Origin: Deltaproteobacteria bacterium
Lineage (GTDB): Bacteria; Myxococcota_A; Polyangia; Polyangiales; Houyiibacteriaceae
Assembly: GCA_027295555.1 (NCBI GenBank)
Contig: JAPUKT010000293.1
Coordinates: 1-16,666, forward strand
Reading direction: 5' to 3'
Length of the DNA: 16,666 bases
Shown here one piece after another: positions 1 to 6,870 of the stretch (position 1 is its first letter; every line of letters begins with the position of its first letter). A program made the translations under genes and the position numbers. The notes beneath the pieces were generated by a model. It had not been told where the DNA came from and did no database searches. It worked only from the letters and a program-made list of their open reading frames with translations.

Positions 1-84
1 AGACGGAGTTGGTTAGCCAGCCAACGAATTAGTTCTAATGACACCGCAAACGTCCGTTTCAACCAAAATGTACGCCTTTTCGCG

Positions 85-112
85 TGCTTTCGTCAATCGA
101 AAGGCATGTTTT
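85..112 (+). terminator. Possible terminator-like hairpin in the gatC leader
   Basis: TGC-TTTCG (85-92) pairs with CGAAA-G-(G)-CA (98-106) across a five-base loop, with one bulged G at 104. TGTTTTAG follows directly. This could end a transcript entering from the left, or act as an attenuator of gatCA. The stem is short and AT-rich in its centre, so it is weak as an intrinsic terminator. Confidence 0.25.
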
Positions 113-140
113 AGTGAGCAAATGCGCAGACCTCGCTTCA

Positions 141-148
141 AAGGAGGG
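141..148 (+). promoter_or_regulatory. Unusually distant Shine-Dalgarno for gatC
   Basis: AAGGAGGG is a near-perfect ribosome binding site, but it ends 21 nt before the only sensible gatC ATG at 170. The usual spacing is 5-9 nt. No in-frame ATG, GTG or TTG lies between them. CCTC at 131-134 can pair locally with GAGG at 144-147, and CCTTT at 75-79 can pair with AAAGG at 140-144, so access to the site could be structure-dependent. Confidence 0.4.
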
Positions 149-169
149 ATCTGCTACTTTCGGCGCCCC

Positions 170-475
170 ATGGCCGAGCCGAAAATCACCCTGGGCGAGG
201 TTTTGCACGTCGCCAAGCTGGCCAAGCTCCAGCTCTCGGACGAAGAAGCCCGCCAGATGCAGGCCCAGCTCGACTCGATCCTCGGATACCTGGCGGAGCT
301 CGACGAATTGGATGTCTCGGACGTGGAACCGACGTTCCACTCGATCCCCATGGACACACCGCTTCGTCCCGATGTCCCGGTTCCCTGTAGTGACCGCTCT
401 GAGATCCTCGCAGAGGCTCCGGAGAGTGAGGCGGGGGCCTTCGCGGTGCCGCTGGTTCTCGAGGTCGACTCATGA
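170..475 (+). CDS. gatC: Asp/Glu-tRNA(Asn/Gln) amidotransferase subunit C
   Basis: Subunit C of the cytosolic GatCAB complex, which amidates Glu-tRNA(Gln) and/or Asp-tRNA(Asn). GatC is a small belt protein that stabilises GatA on GatB. The 101-residue product has the expected size and layout: an N-terminal helical part (ITLGEVLHVAKLAKLQLSDEE, residues about 6-26), a linker with DVEPTFH, then the conserved tail with PLRPDVP, a run of acidic residues and a final VPLVLE. I chose the ATG at 170 because family similarity begins there; the open frame extends to 38 without GatC-like sequence. Its TGA lies inside the ATGA shared with gatA, indicating translational coupling. Identification is by family pattern and by the adjacent gatA. 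Confidence 0.93.
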   Translation: MAEPKITLGEVLHVAKLAKLQLSDEEARQMQAQLDSILGYLAELDELDVSDVEPTFHSIPMDTPLRPDVPVPCSDRSEILAEAPESEAGAFAVPLVLEVDS

Positions 476-1938
476 CGAGCTTTCCATGGCAGAGCGCGTT
501 CGACATCCGTGAGCATATCGCGAGTGGTGCGACAACCGCGGTCGACGTCACGCGTGCGTACCTTGCGCGTGCCGAGGAGCTCAACCCGAAGCTCTCATGC
601 TTTCTCTACGTGGACCACGAGGGAGCGCTGGCCGCGGCCGCCCAAGTCGACCGCATGCGCGACGCTGGGGAGGAGCTCGGGCCTTTGGCGGGTGTCCCCG
701 TCGCGGTGAAAGACAACCTCTGCACGCGCGGTGTCCGCACGACTTGTGCATCGAAGATCCTCGGGAACTACATCCCTCCTTACGATGCGCATGTGGTTGA
801 AGCGCTCCGAGCCTCTGGCGCCGTGATCGTCGGAAAGACCAACTTGGATGAGTTTGCGATGGGGTCATCGAACGAGAACTCGGCCTTTGGCCACGTGCAC
901 AACCCTTGGAACGTCGATCGCGCACCGGGGGGGTCATCGGGTGGTTCCGCCTGCGCAACCGCCGCGGGGTTGGTGCCCCTGGCGCTTGGCAGCGATACCG
1001 GGGGCTCGGTCCGCCAACCGGCGGCGTTCTGCGGCATCACCGCGATCAAACCGACCTACGGCCGCGTGTCGCGCTACGGGCTCGTGGCATTCGCCTCATC
1101 GCTCGACCAGGTGGGGCCGATAGCGCGGTCGGTCCGTGAAGCGTCGCTCCTGCTCGAAGTGGTGGCGGGTCACGACCAGCGCGACGCCACCTCGGCGGAT
1201 CGCGCGCGCGGAGCGTATCACGCTGCGTGCAGTCGCGGGGTGAAGGGGCTTCGAGTGGGGGTCGTTCGCGATCAGATCGATGGGCTCCAAGATTCCGAGG
1301 TGCGCCAAGCGGTCGAAGCGGCGCTGACGAGCCTCGAGAAAGAAGGCGCGACGCTCGTCGACGTCGCGCTTCCACACGCGAGATATGCGGTGTCGGTCTA
1401 CTACCTGATCGCGCCCGCGGAAGCGTCGAGCAATCTAGCGCGATTCGACGGAATTCGTTACGGCCTTCGGGTTCCAGACAAAGATCTGAGCGACACCTAT
1501 GCCGAGACACGAGGGCAGGGGTTTGGTCCGGAGGTGCGTCGACGCATTATGCTCGGCACGTACGCGCTTTCCGCGGGCTACTACGACGCGTTCTATCTTC
1601 GCGCGCAGCGGGTGCGTACGCTGATTCGCCACGACTACGATACCGCATTCGAGTCGTGCGACCTGTTGTGCACCCCGACGACGCCGACGCCGGCGTTCGC
1701 GCTCGGAGAAAAGACGAGTGACCCGCTCGAGATGTATCTCGCCGATATCTTCACGCTGCCGCCAAGTCTTGCCGGGCTACCCGCGCTCAGCACCCCTTGT
1801 GGGCTCTCAGCGGACGGGCTTCCCATCGGGATCCAACTCGTCGCGCCTTCGTTCGACGAGGAGCGGCTCTGTAGCGCGGCGCAGGTCGTGGAAGACGCCT
1901 GCGGGCTGGTTAATTCCCCTCCGCCTGCTTTCGCATGA
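472..1938 (+). CDS. gatA: Asp/Glu-tRNA(Asn/Gln) amidotransferase subunit A (amidase)
   Basis: Glutaminase subunit of GatCAB. It hydrolyses glutamine and channels ammonia to GatB for conversion of Glu-tRNA(Gln)/Asp-tRNA(Asn). The 488-residue length is normal. The amidase-signature Ser-cisSer-Lys triad is intact: Lys80 in VPVAVKDN, cis-Ser155 in PGGSSGGSA, and nucleophile Ser179 in SDTGGSVRQPAAFCG, each one residue on from the well-studied S. aureus numbering. The C-terminal amidase part includes CTPTTPTPAF, and GLPIGIQLV near the end. Its ATG overlaps the gatC stop by 4 nt. Its 3' end overlaps the convergent GGDEF gene by 29 nt (1910-1938). gatB is not immediately downstream, which is unusual for an otherwise standard gatCAB set. 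Confidence 0.97.
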   Translation: MTSFPWQSAFDIREHIASGATTAVDVTRAYLARAEELNPKLSCFLYVDHEGALAAAAQVDRMRDAGEELGPLAGVPVAVKDNLCTRGVRTTCASKILGNYIPPYDAHVVEALRASGAVIVGKTNLDEFAMGSSNENSAFGHVHNPWNVDRAPGGSSGGSACATAAGLVPLALGSDTGGSVRQPAAFCGITAIKPTYGRVSRYGLVAFASSLDQVGPIARSVREASLLLEVVAGHDQRDATSADRARGAYHAACSRGVKGLRVGVVRDQIDGLQDSEVRQAVEAALTSLEKEGATLVDVALPHARYAVSVYYLIAPAEASSNLARFDGIRYGLRVPDKDLSDTYAETRGQGFGPEVRRRIMLGTYALSAGYYDAFYLRAQRVRTLIRHDYDTAFESCDLLCTPTTPTPAFALGEKTSDPLEMYLADIFTLPPSLAGLPALSTPCGLSADGLPIGIQLVAPSFDEERLCSAAQVVEDACGLVNSPPPAFA

Positions 1939-3400
1939 CGGTCGACGCCTTTCGGCGTTCTTCGCCGGCAACTTCGACGCGATTGCGCCCGCGTGCCTTC
2001 GCGCGATAGAGCGCCTGGTCGGCTTGTTCGATCAGCATCTCCGCGGTGATGCCCTGACCGAGCATTGCGAGCCCGACGCTCACCGTGATCTGTTCGGGCC
2101 CGCCCTCGACTTTCGGCGTGTTCGCAAGCCGACCTCGGAGGCGCTCCGCGACGATGCGCGCCGCAGTGAGCTTGATTTCGGAGAAGATCACCAAGAACTC
2201 TTCGCCACCCCACCGTGCGACGATGTCGTTTCGTCGCACGTATTCGGTGAGTGACTTGGCGATCTGCTGGAGCACGCGGTCGCCCGCGCTGTGCCCGAAC
2301 TCGTCGTTGATCGCTTTGAAGTGATCGACGTCGCACATCGCGACGCAAAGGCCGGTGCCGTTTCGTTGGGAGCGCGCGATCTCTTCCTCGAGACGCTTGG
2401 CGGCGTGGCGGCGGTTGTAGAGGCCGGTCAGGCTGTCGGTGAGCGCCAGGAGCTGGGTCTCTTCGACGAGGAAGAGGGACTTCACGACGATCCCGAGCGC
2501 GCTCGCGATGAGCTTGGCGCTTTGGATGTCGAGCTCCGCGCAGTCGTGGGCACCGCCGAAGATCTGCAGGGTGCCGAGGGTCTCGTCGCGCACGCGAATC
2601 TCGCAGACGTGGGCTTTGCCGCCGACGACGCTTTGGCCCTCCCCAAATCTCGGGTCGGCTTCGACCGTCGTGTGTGTAGCCGACACGCTACGCTCCGGGA
2701 TGGCCAGCGCGGCGAGGCCCGCAGTTGGGTCGCCTTCGGGCCAGGGACCGCGGGCGCGGATCGAATAGGTCGGACCCCCGGGACCGAGGAGCTGAAGCAC
2801 GAGATAGGGACAGCCGATGACCTCCGCGGCGAGCTCGAGCACTCTTTCCGCGAATTCGATGCGATCGTGCACGTGGTCCATGAGGTTGCGGACCTCGGAC
2901 GCGACGACCACGTCGAACAAGTGGTCGTCGAGCACGGCACTCACCCGTTCGAGGGGAGTGCCTGTCACTTGGGGACGCGTGCTGTCACGTGGGACCCGAC
3001 CCTCCATGAGCTTTTCGATTATGGGCAGAAGCTTCTCGTCCATCTCTTCCTTCGCGAGGTAGACATCCGCGCCGGCGTTCCGTCCCCAGAATCGAGTCTT
3101 CGCGTCCTTGGCAGCCGTCAACAACACGAATGCGACGTCGGCCATGCCAGGGTCCCGTCGGAAGACGCGACAGAGCTGTACACCCGTGATCGCCCCCATC
3201 TCGATGTCGCTCACCACCAGGTCGAAGGTCTGGTCGAGCGTAAGTTCGAGGGCTTCTTCACCCGAGCTCGCTTCGGCGATGTGGAAGTTCATCGTCTCGA
3301 GTTTCTGAACGACGCGCCGACGGATCGACGTGCTATCGTCGACCACCAGGACCCGAAAAGTTTCGGGTGTTTTGCTCCCCTGCCCAGAGTTCGAAGGCAT
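1910..3400 (-). CDS. Response regulator with GAF-like and GGDEF (diguanylate cyclase) domains
   Basis: Cytosolic two-component output protein (496 aa) predicted to make cyclic di-GMP from two GTP. Domain 1 (about 16-133) is a receiver: acidic pair Asp21-Asp22, phosphoacceptor Asp65 in VVSDIEMG, Thr95 and Lys117. Domain 2 (about 158-312) has the size and position of a GAF sensor; this call is weaker. Domain 3 (about 315-476) is GGDEF: it begins D322SLTGLYNR, has FGHSAGD, and has the active GGEEF at 398-402. R389xxD392 lies five residues before it, the spacing of the inhibitory I-site, so product feedback is likely. The start at 3400 follows GGAGG (3411-3415) by 10 nt. It is encoded alone between gatA and gatB on the opposite strand, with no histidine kinase nearby. 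Confidence 0.93.
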   Translation of the reverse strand: MPSNSGQGSKTPETFRVLVVDDSTSIRRRVVQKLETMNFHIAEASSGEEALELTLDQTFDLVVSDIEMGAITGVQLCRVFRRDPGMADVAFVLLTAAKDAKTRFWGRNAGADVYLAKEEMDEKLLPIIEKLMEGRVPRDSTRPQVTGTPLERVSAVLDDHLFDVVVASEVRNLMDHVHDRIEFAERVLELAAEVIGCPYLVLQLLGPGGPTYSIRARGPWPEGDPTAGLAALAIPERSVSATHTTVEADPRFGEGQSVVGGKAHVCEIRVRDETLGTLQIFGGAHDCAELDIQSAKLIASALGIVVKSLFLVEETQLLALTDSLTGLYNRRHAAKRLEEEIARSQRNGTGLCVAMCDVDHFKAINDEFGHSAGDRVLQQIAKSLTEYVRRNDIVARWGGEEFLVIFSEIKLTAARIVAERLRGRLANTPKVEGGPEQITVSVGLAMLGQGITAEMLIEQADQALYRAKARGRNRVEVAGEERRKASTVMRKQAEGN

Positions 3401-3417
3401 TTCCACCCATCCTCCAT

Positions 3418-3439
3418 ATTGGTAAAGTCCATCACCAAT
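3418..3439. promoter_or_regulatory. Inverted repeat ATTGGT-N10-ACCAAT
   Basis: Perfect 6-bp half-sites are separated by 10 bp, giving a centre-to-centre distance of 16 bp. A third CCAAT copy sits at 3442-3446. The dyad lies 2 bp from the GGAGG of the GGDEF gene. It could be an operator for a dimeric regulator, or an RNA hairpin in the GGDEF-gene leader next to its ribosome binding site. Function is inferred from position only. Confidence 0.35.
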
Positions 3440-3490
3440 TGCCAATCCTATTTGGGGTTTACATGTCGTGGCTATCCGTCCTGGGTGCGC

Positions 3491-3496
3491 TATAAC
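3491..3496 (+). promoter_or_regulatory. Possible -10 box for a leaderless gatB transcript
   Basis: TATAAC lies 8 nt before the gatB ATG (3505), a distance that would place the transcription start at or next to the start codon. No Shine-Dalgarno is visible between them, which fits leaderless initiation. No good -35 is present at 16-18 bp; TTTACA at 3458-3463 is 27 bp away. Confidence 0.3.
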
Positions 3497-3504
3497 GCGC
3501 TCGC

Positions 3505-4971
3505 ATGACCGCCTATGAGCCCGTGATTGGACTCGAAGTGCACGCGCAGATGCACTCGCGCACAAAGCTGTTCTGTGGGTGCCCGACTGACTACGGGGCA
3601 CCTCCAAATGAGCACACCTGTCCAGTGTGTCTTGGGCTTCCGGGCGCGCTCCCAGTGCCGAACCGAAAGGCGATCGAGCTCGCCGTGCAAGCTGGGCTGG
3701 CGCTTGGATGCGACGTCGCGCCGCACAGCCGCTTCGCCCGCAAGAACTACTTCTACCCCGATCTTGCCAAGGGATATCAGATCTCTCAGTTCGAGCTTCC
3801 GCTCAATGGGAAGGGTCATCTCGACATCGAAGTGGACGGCGAGACGAAGCGCATTGGTATCACACGCATTCACGTCGAAGAAGATGCCGCGAAGAACCTG
3901 CACGGCGTCGGTTCCGGCGCGGTCACTCTCGTCGATTTCAATCGGGCTGGAACCCCCTTGGTCGAGATCGTGAGTGAGCCGGATCTGCGGAGCGCCGACG
4001 AGGCCGAAGCCTACCTGAAGAAGCTCCGCGACATCTTGATGTTCATCGGGGTCAACGATGGGAACCTCGAGGAAGGCTCGTTTCGCTGCGATGCGAACGT
4101 CTCCATTCGGCCGGTAGGTCAGGAGGAGCTTGGGACGCGGGCAGAGCTAAAGAACATCAACTCGTTCCGTTTCGTCAAGAAGGCCATCGATCACGAGATC
4201 GCGCGGCAAGAGGCCGTGCTGCAAGGCGGTGGCGAGGTCGTTCAGGAGACCCGAACTTGGGTCGAAGCGCAGAACAAGACCGTCTCGATGCGCGGCAAGG
4301 AAGAGGCGCACGACTATCGGTATTTCCCCGACCCGGATCTGCCACCGCTCGCCGTCGCCGAAAAGCGGATCGAGGCTCTAAGAGAGGCGCTGCCGGAGTT
4401 GCCGAAGGCCAAGCGCGCTCGGTGGCAAAAGGACCTGGGGTTGACCGCCTACGACGCGGGCGTGTTGTCTGCGCACCCGGAAGTCGCCAAGTACTTCGAG
4501 GAGGCAGCCGAAGAGCTCACGCGAAGAGCCGGCAAGATGAAGTCGGGTGAGGCCGGGAAGAAGATCGGCAACTTCATCCAGTCAGAGGTGCTTCGTCACG
4601 TGTCGACCGATGGCCTTGCGGCCACGTTCCCGGTGGCGCCTGCCGCTGTTGCGGAGCTCCTTACCGTCGTCGAAGACGGGACGATCAACGGGAAGATAGC
4701 CAAGAAGGTGTTCGCCACGATGGTCAATACAGGAAAGTCGGCGCAGACCATCATCGAGGAAGAGGGTCTTGCCCAGGTGACCGACGCTGGTGCGATCGAG
4801 GACCAGGTGCGTCGTGTGCTCGAAGCCAACCCCTCGCAGGTCGAGCAGTACAGGGGCGGCAAGACAGGCGTGCTGGGATTCTTTGTCGGCCAGGTCATGA
4901 AGGCGACGAGAGGCGCCGCCAATCCCAAAGTGGTCAACGAGACGCTCAAACGGCTTCTGGACGCGCCATGA
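3505..4971 (+). CDS. gatB: Asp/Glu-tRNA(Asn/Gln) amidotransferase subunit B
   Basis: tRNA-binding and kinase subunit of GatCAB. It activates the misacylated glutamyl or aspartyl group with ATP and receives ammonia from GatA. The 488 aa cover the full family. The N-terminal cradle begins VIGLEVHAQM and has a complete zinc-type cysteine set (Cys24 and Cys26 in FCGC, Cys39 and Cys42 in CPVC). The core contains NYFYPDLAKGYQISQ, HVEEDAAKN, DFNRAGTPLVEIVSEPD and GSFRCDANVS, followed by ELKNINSFRFV and HDYRYFPDPDLPP. The C-terminal part (about 330-488) is the helical YqeY-type tail that contacts tRNA. No clear Shine-Dalgarno precedes the ATG at 3505. It overlaps mtnA by 4 nt and is separated from gatCA by the inverted GGDEF gene. 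Confidence 0.97.
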   Translation: MTAYEPVIGLEVHAQMHSRTKLFCGCPTDYGAPPNEHTCPVCLGLPGALPVPNRKAIELAVQAGLALGCDVAPHSRFARKNYFYPDLAKGYQISQFELPLNGKGHLDIEVDGETKRIGITRIHVEEDAAKNLHGVGSGAVTLVDFNRAGTPLVEIVSEPDLRSADEAEAYLKKLRDILMFIGVNDGNLEEGSFRCDANVSIRPVGQEELGTRAELKNINSFRFVKKAIDHEIARQEAVLQGGGEVVQETRTWVEAQNKTVSMRGKEEAHDYRYFPDPDLPPLAVAEKRIEALREALPELPKAKRARWQKDLGLTAYDAGVLSAHPEVAKYFEEAAEELTRRAGKMKSGEAGKKIGNFIQSEVLRHVSTDGLAATFPVAPAAVAELLTVVEDGTINGKIAKKVFATMVNTGKSAQTIIEEEGLAQVTDAGAIEDQVRRVLEANPSQVEQYRGGKTGVLGFFVGQVMKATRGAANPKVVNETLKRLLDAP

Positions 4972-6044
4972 GCCACAGCCTCTCACGCGAACCGTTGAGT
5001 GGCGCCGACTGGTTTGCCGTCGAATACGACCCGGCCACCGACGAGGTGGTGATGCTCGACCAGCGTCTCCTGCCCGCGGAGGTCAAGTACCACCGGTATC
5101 GCACCCCCGATGAGGTGGCGGGCGCTATCCGCGACATGGTGGTCCGCGGCGCTCCGGCGATCGGCATCGCCGCGGGGTACGGGTTGGCACTGCTCTCGCG
5201 GCACGAAGACAGCGACGCGAAGATGTTCTTGGTCGCCAACGGCACGGCCGGGCGCATCCTGAACGAAACCCGTCCGACGGCGGTCAACCTCGGCTGGGCG
5301 ATCGCGCGAATGTCCCGAAAGGCGGGGAAGGTCGCGGAGCTCCCTCCGCACGACCGTTTCGAAGGGATGTTGGCAGAGGCCGAGGCGATTCATCGCGAGG
5401 ATGTCGAAGCGTGTCGCCGGATGGGAGAGCTCGGCGCCGCCGACGTGCCGGAGGGCGCGATGATCCTTACCCATTGCAATGCCGGTGCGCTCGCAACCGG
5501 AGGCTACGGGACGGCCCTTGGCGTCGTTCGCGCCGCACATGCCCAGGGCAAGGGGGTTCGCGTGTTGGCCGACGAGACGCGCCCGTACCTTCAAGGTGCG
5601 AGGCTCACCGCGTGGGAGCTTCATCAGGATGGCATTCCGGTCGAAGTCATCACAGACAACATGTCCGGGCATTTCTTCCAAAAAGGAGAGATTCAATTCG
5701 TCGTCGTCGGGAGCGACCGCATCGCTGCGAACTCCGACGTGGCGAACAAGATCGGCACCTATTCAGTTGCCGTGCTCGCCAATCATCACGAGGTTCCGTT
5801 CACCGTGGCCGCGCCGTGGAGCACGGTCGATCTTCGCGTGTCTTCGGGCGCCGACATTCCCATCGAGGAGCGGTCGCGCAGCGAGGTTGCGCACATCGGG
5901 AACCGAACTTTGGTCGAGGATGGAATTCCCTGTCGGCACCCGGCGTTCGACATCACGCCCGCCAAGCTCGTCGACGCGATCTACACCGAACGCGGGGTCG
6001 TGCATCCCAAGATCGGCGAGCGTCCCGACGTATTGCGTGGCTGA
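4968..6044 (+). CDS. mtnA: S-methyl-5-thioribose-1-phosphate isomerase
   Basis: Methionine-salvage enzyme that converts methylthioribose-1-phosphate to methylthioribulose-1-phosphate; it belongs to the eIF2B-alpha-like isomerase fold. The 358-residue product has the family landmarks: VRGAPAIGIAAGYG (about 59-72), the catalytic Cys170 in ILTHCNAGALATGGYGTALG, DETRPYLQGARLTAWEL (202-218), TDNMSGHF (229-236) and the catalytic Asp250 in VVGSDRIAANSDVANKIGTY. The ATG shares ATGA with the gatB stop, so it is probably translated by coupling. No other methionine-salvage gene is visible in this window. It ends 14 nt before the last base of the fabH remnant on the other strand. The homologous aliphatic isomerases eIF2B/RBP-isomerase are less likely because of the MtnA-type Cys/Asp pair. 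Confidence 0.95.
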   Translation: MSHSLSREPLSGADWFAVEYDPATDEVVMLDQRLLPAEVKYHRYRTPDEVAGAIRDMVVRGAPAIGIAAGYGLALLSRHEDSDAKMFLVANGTAGRILNETRPTAVNLGWAIARMSRKAGKVAELPPHDRFEGMLAEAEAIHREDVEACRRMGELGAADVPEGAMILTHCNAGALATGGYGTALGVVRAAHAQGKGVRVLADETRPYLQGARLTAWELHQDGIPVEVITDNMSGHFFQKGEIQFVVVGSDRIAANSDVANKIGTYSVAVLANHHEVPFTVAAPWSTVDLRVSSGADIPIEERSRSEVAHIGNRTLVEDGIPCRHPAFDITPAKLVDAIYTERGVVHPKIGERPDVLRG

Positions 6045-6058
6045 GCTCGGGCTGCCGC

Positions 6059-6136
6059 TCAGAGGCGGAGAAGGGCCGCACCCCAGTTCAGGCCTGCACC
6101 GAGGGCGAGAAAGCACAGTAGATCTTCAGAAGGGAT
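6059..6136 (-). other. Out-of-frame native C-terminus of fabH
   Basis: Reading from 6136 in a frame different from the fabH start gives PSEDLLCFLALGAGLNWGAA and then LLRL and TGA at 6061-6059. This matches the conserved FabH ending (GDLxxLxAFGxGxxWG...LxR). In that same frame, sequence upstream of about 6140 is not FabH-like, so a single indel cannot rebuild the protein. The retained span 6059-6870 is 812 nt, so the missing piece must be 3n+1 nt. Confidence 0.8.
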
Positions 6137-6870
6137 TGCCCGCGCATCTGCGGAATGTGGGCGTCCGCGAGGAGCGCTTCGGGTGTCACGTAGGGCACGT
6201 TTCGAAAGCCGACTCCTTCGACGAAGAGGTGGTCGAACGAATCGCCCTCGCTGTGGAGCTCGGCGCCGATGAACCCGCCGTCTGGGTTGGGGCTCTTTCG
6301 GAGCACCATCGCCGCGGCGCCATCGCCAAAGATCACCGCTAGCCCGCGATGCTTGGTCGCCCGTTCGAACGCCTCCGAAGACACCTTGCGGTCGGATTGA
6401 GAGCGCAAGACGTCCCAGTCGGTCCAGGGCATGAAGCCTGCGTGTACCTCTGCGCCCACCAACAAGATCGTCTTGGCCGCGTCGGTCTGCACGAGGCCGT
6501 TGGCCAGTTGCAGCGCGTACGGCATGGCGGCGCATTGCTGACGGATATCGAGCGCTGGGACGCCGGAGATCCCGAGCTTGGCGCCGAGGAGTGGTCCACA
6601 GCCCGGAAAGAAGTAGTCCGGTGTCATGGTGGCGAAGATGATGTAGTCGATCTCGGAGGCGTCGATGCCAGCGTCCGCGATGGCCTTCTTGCTCGCTTCG
6701 ACGGCGAGGTCGCTCGGGCCTTGACCGTCGCTGGCGTAATAGCGCTGCTTGATGCCGGTGCGCGCTTGGATCCACTCGTCGCTCGTGTCCATGATGCGTG
6801 CGAGGGCGTCGTTCGAGACCGGCTCGCCAGGTACGTAGTGGCCCGTCCCAATGATGGTGACGCCGCTCAT
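6059..6870 (-). pseudogene. fabH: Damaged 3-oxoacyl-ACP synthase III (FabH), internal deletion and frame change
   Basis: Intact FabH condenses an acyl-CoA with malonyl-ACP to start fatty-acid synthesis. The open frame from ATG 6870 gives 260 aa ending at 6088, against about 315-350 for the family. Residues 1-245 are good FabH: TSDEWIQARTGI, catalytic Cys113 in DIRQQCAAMPYAL, and FGDGAAAMVL. After MRGQ (242-245) the frame turns to unrelated sequence. The HQAN histidine and GNTSAAS asparagine are absent. The native C-terminal end is still present in another frame (6136-6059), so this is an internal deletion and not simply an early stop. The start overlaps the lysA stop by 4 nt. A truncated product without His and Asn should not condense. 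A sequencing or assembly error is the main alternative. Confidence 0.82.

Larger units (their letters stand above)
1..169 (+). promoter_or_regulatory. Non-coding leader upstream of gatC
   Basis: No gene is recognisable here. An open frame from 38 runs into gatC, but its 44 extra residues do not resemble a GatC N-terminus. Visible structure: a small hairpin at 8-25 (GTTGGTTA/AGCC loop region/CCAAC, one G-T wobble) without a T-run; a hairpin at 85-106 followed by T-rich sequence; and a purine-rich Shine-Dalgarno at 141-148. Segment 98-105 can also pair with 74-82 instead of 85-92. The segment probably holds the gatCA promoter, but I cannot place convincing -35 and -10 boxes. Confidence 0.45.
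3401..3504. promoter_or_regulatory. Divergent intergenic region between the GGDEF gene and gatB
   Basis: 104 nt separates the two divergent start codons, so it must hold both 5' control regions unless gatB is read from elsewhere. It contains the GGDEF-gene Shine-Dalgarno, an ATTGGT/ACCAAT dyad and a TATAAC box just before gatB. No convincing full sigma70 -35/-10 pair is visible on either strand. Confidence 0.5.

Noticed and set aside
8..25. 18-mer GTTGGTTAGCCAGCCAAC, nearly repeated at 15468-15485 within comEC
   Set aside because: One such single-mismatch pair of 18-mers is not surprising in a window of this size, and the second copy simply encodes part of ComEC.
38..169. 44-residue N-terminal extension of gatC
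   Set aside because: The extension has no GatC similarity, is rich in Arg/Phe from non-coding sequence, and family homology begins at the ATG at 170.
2291..3508. Long plus-strand open frame (405 codons) opposite the GGDEF gene
   Set aside because: It is a GC-driven mirror of the minus-strand coding frame, which has clear receiver and GGDEF motifs; its own translation resembles no family.
6137..6775. A simple one-base frameshift in fabH
   Set aside because: The frame that carries the native C-terminus is not FabH-like upstream of about 6140, and HQAN and GNTSAAS occur in no frame here, so sequence is missing, not only shifted.
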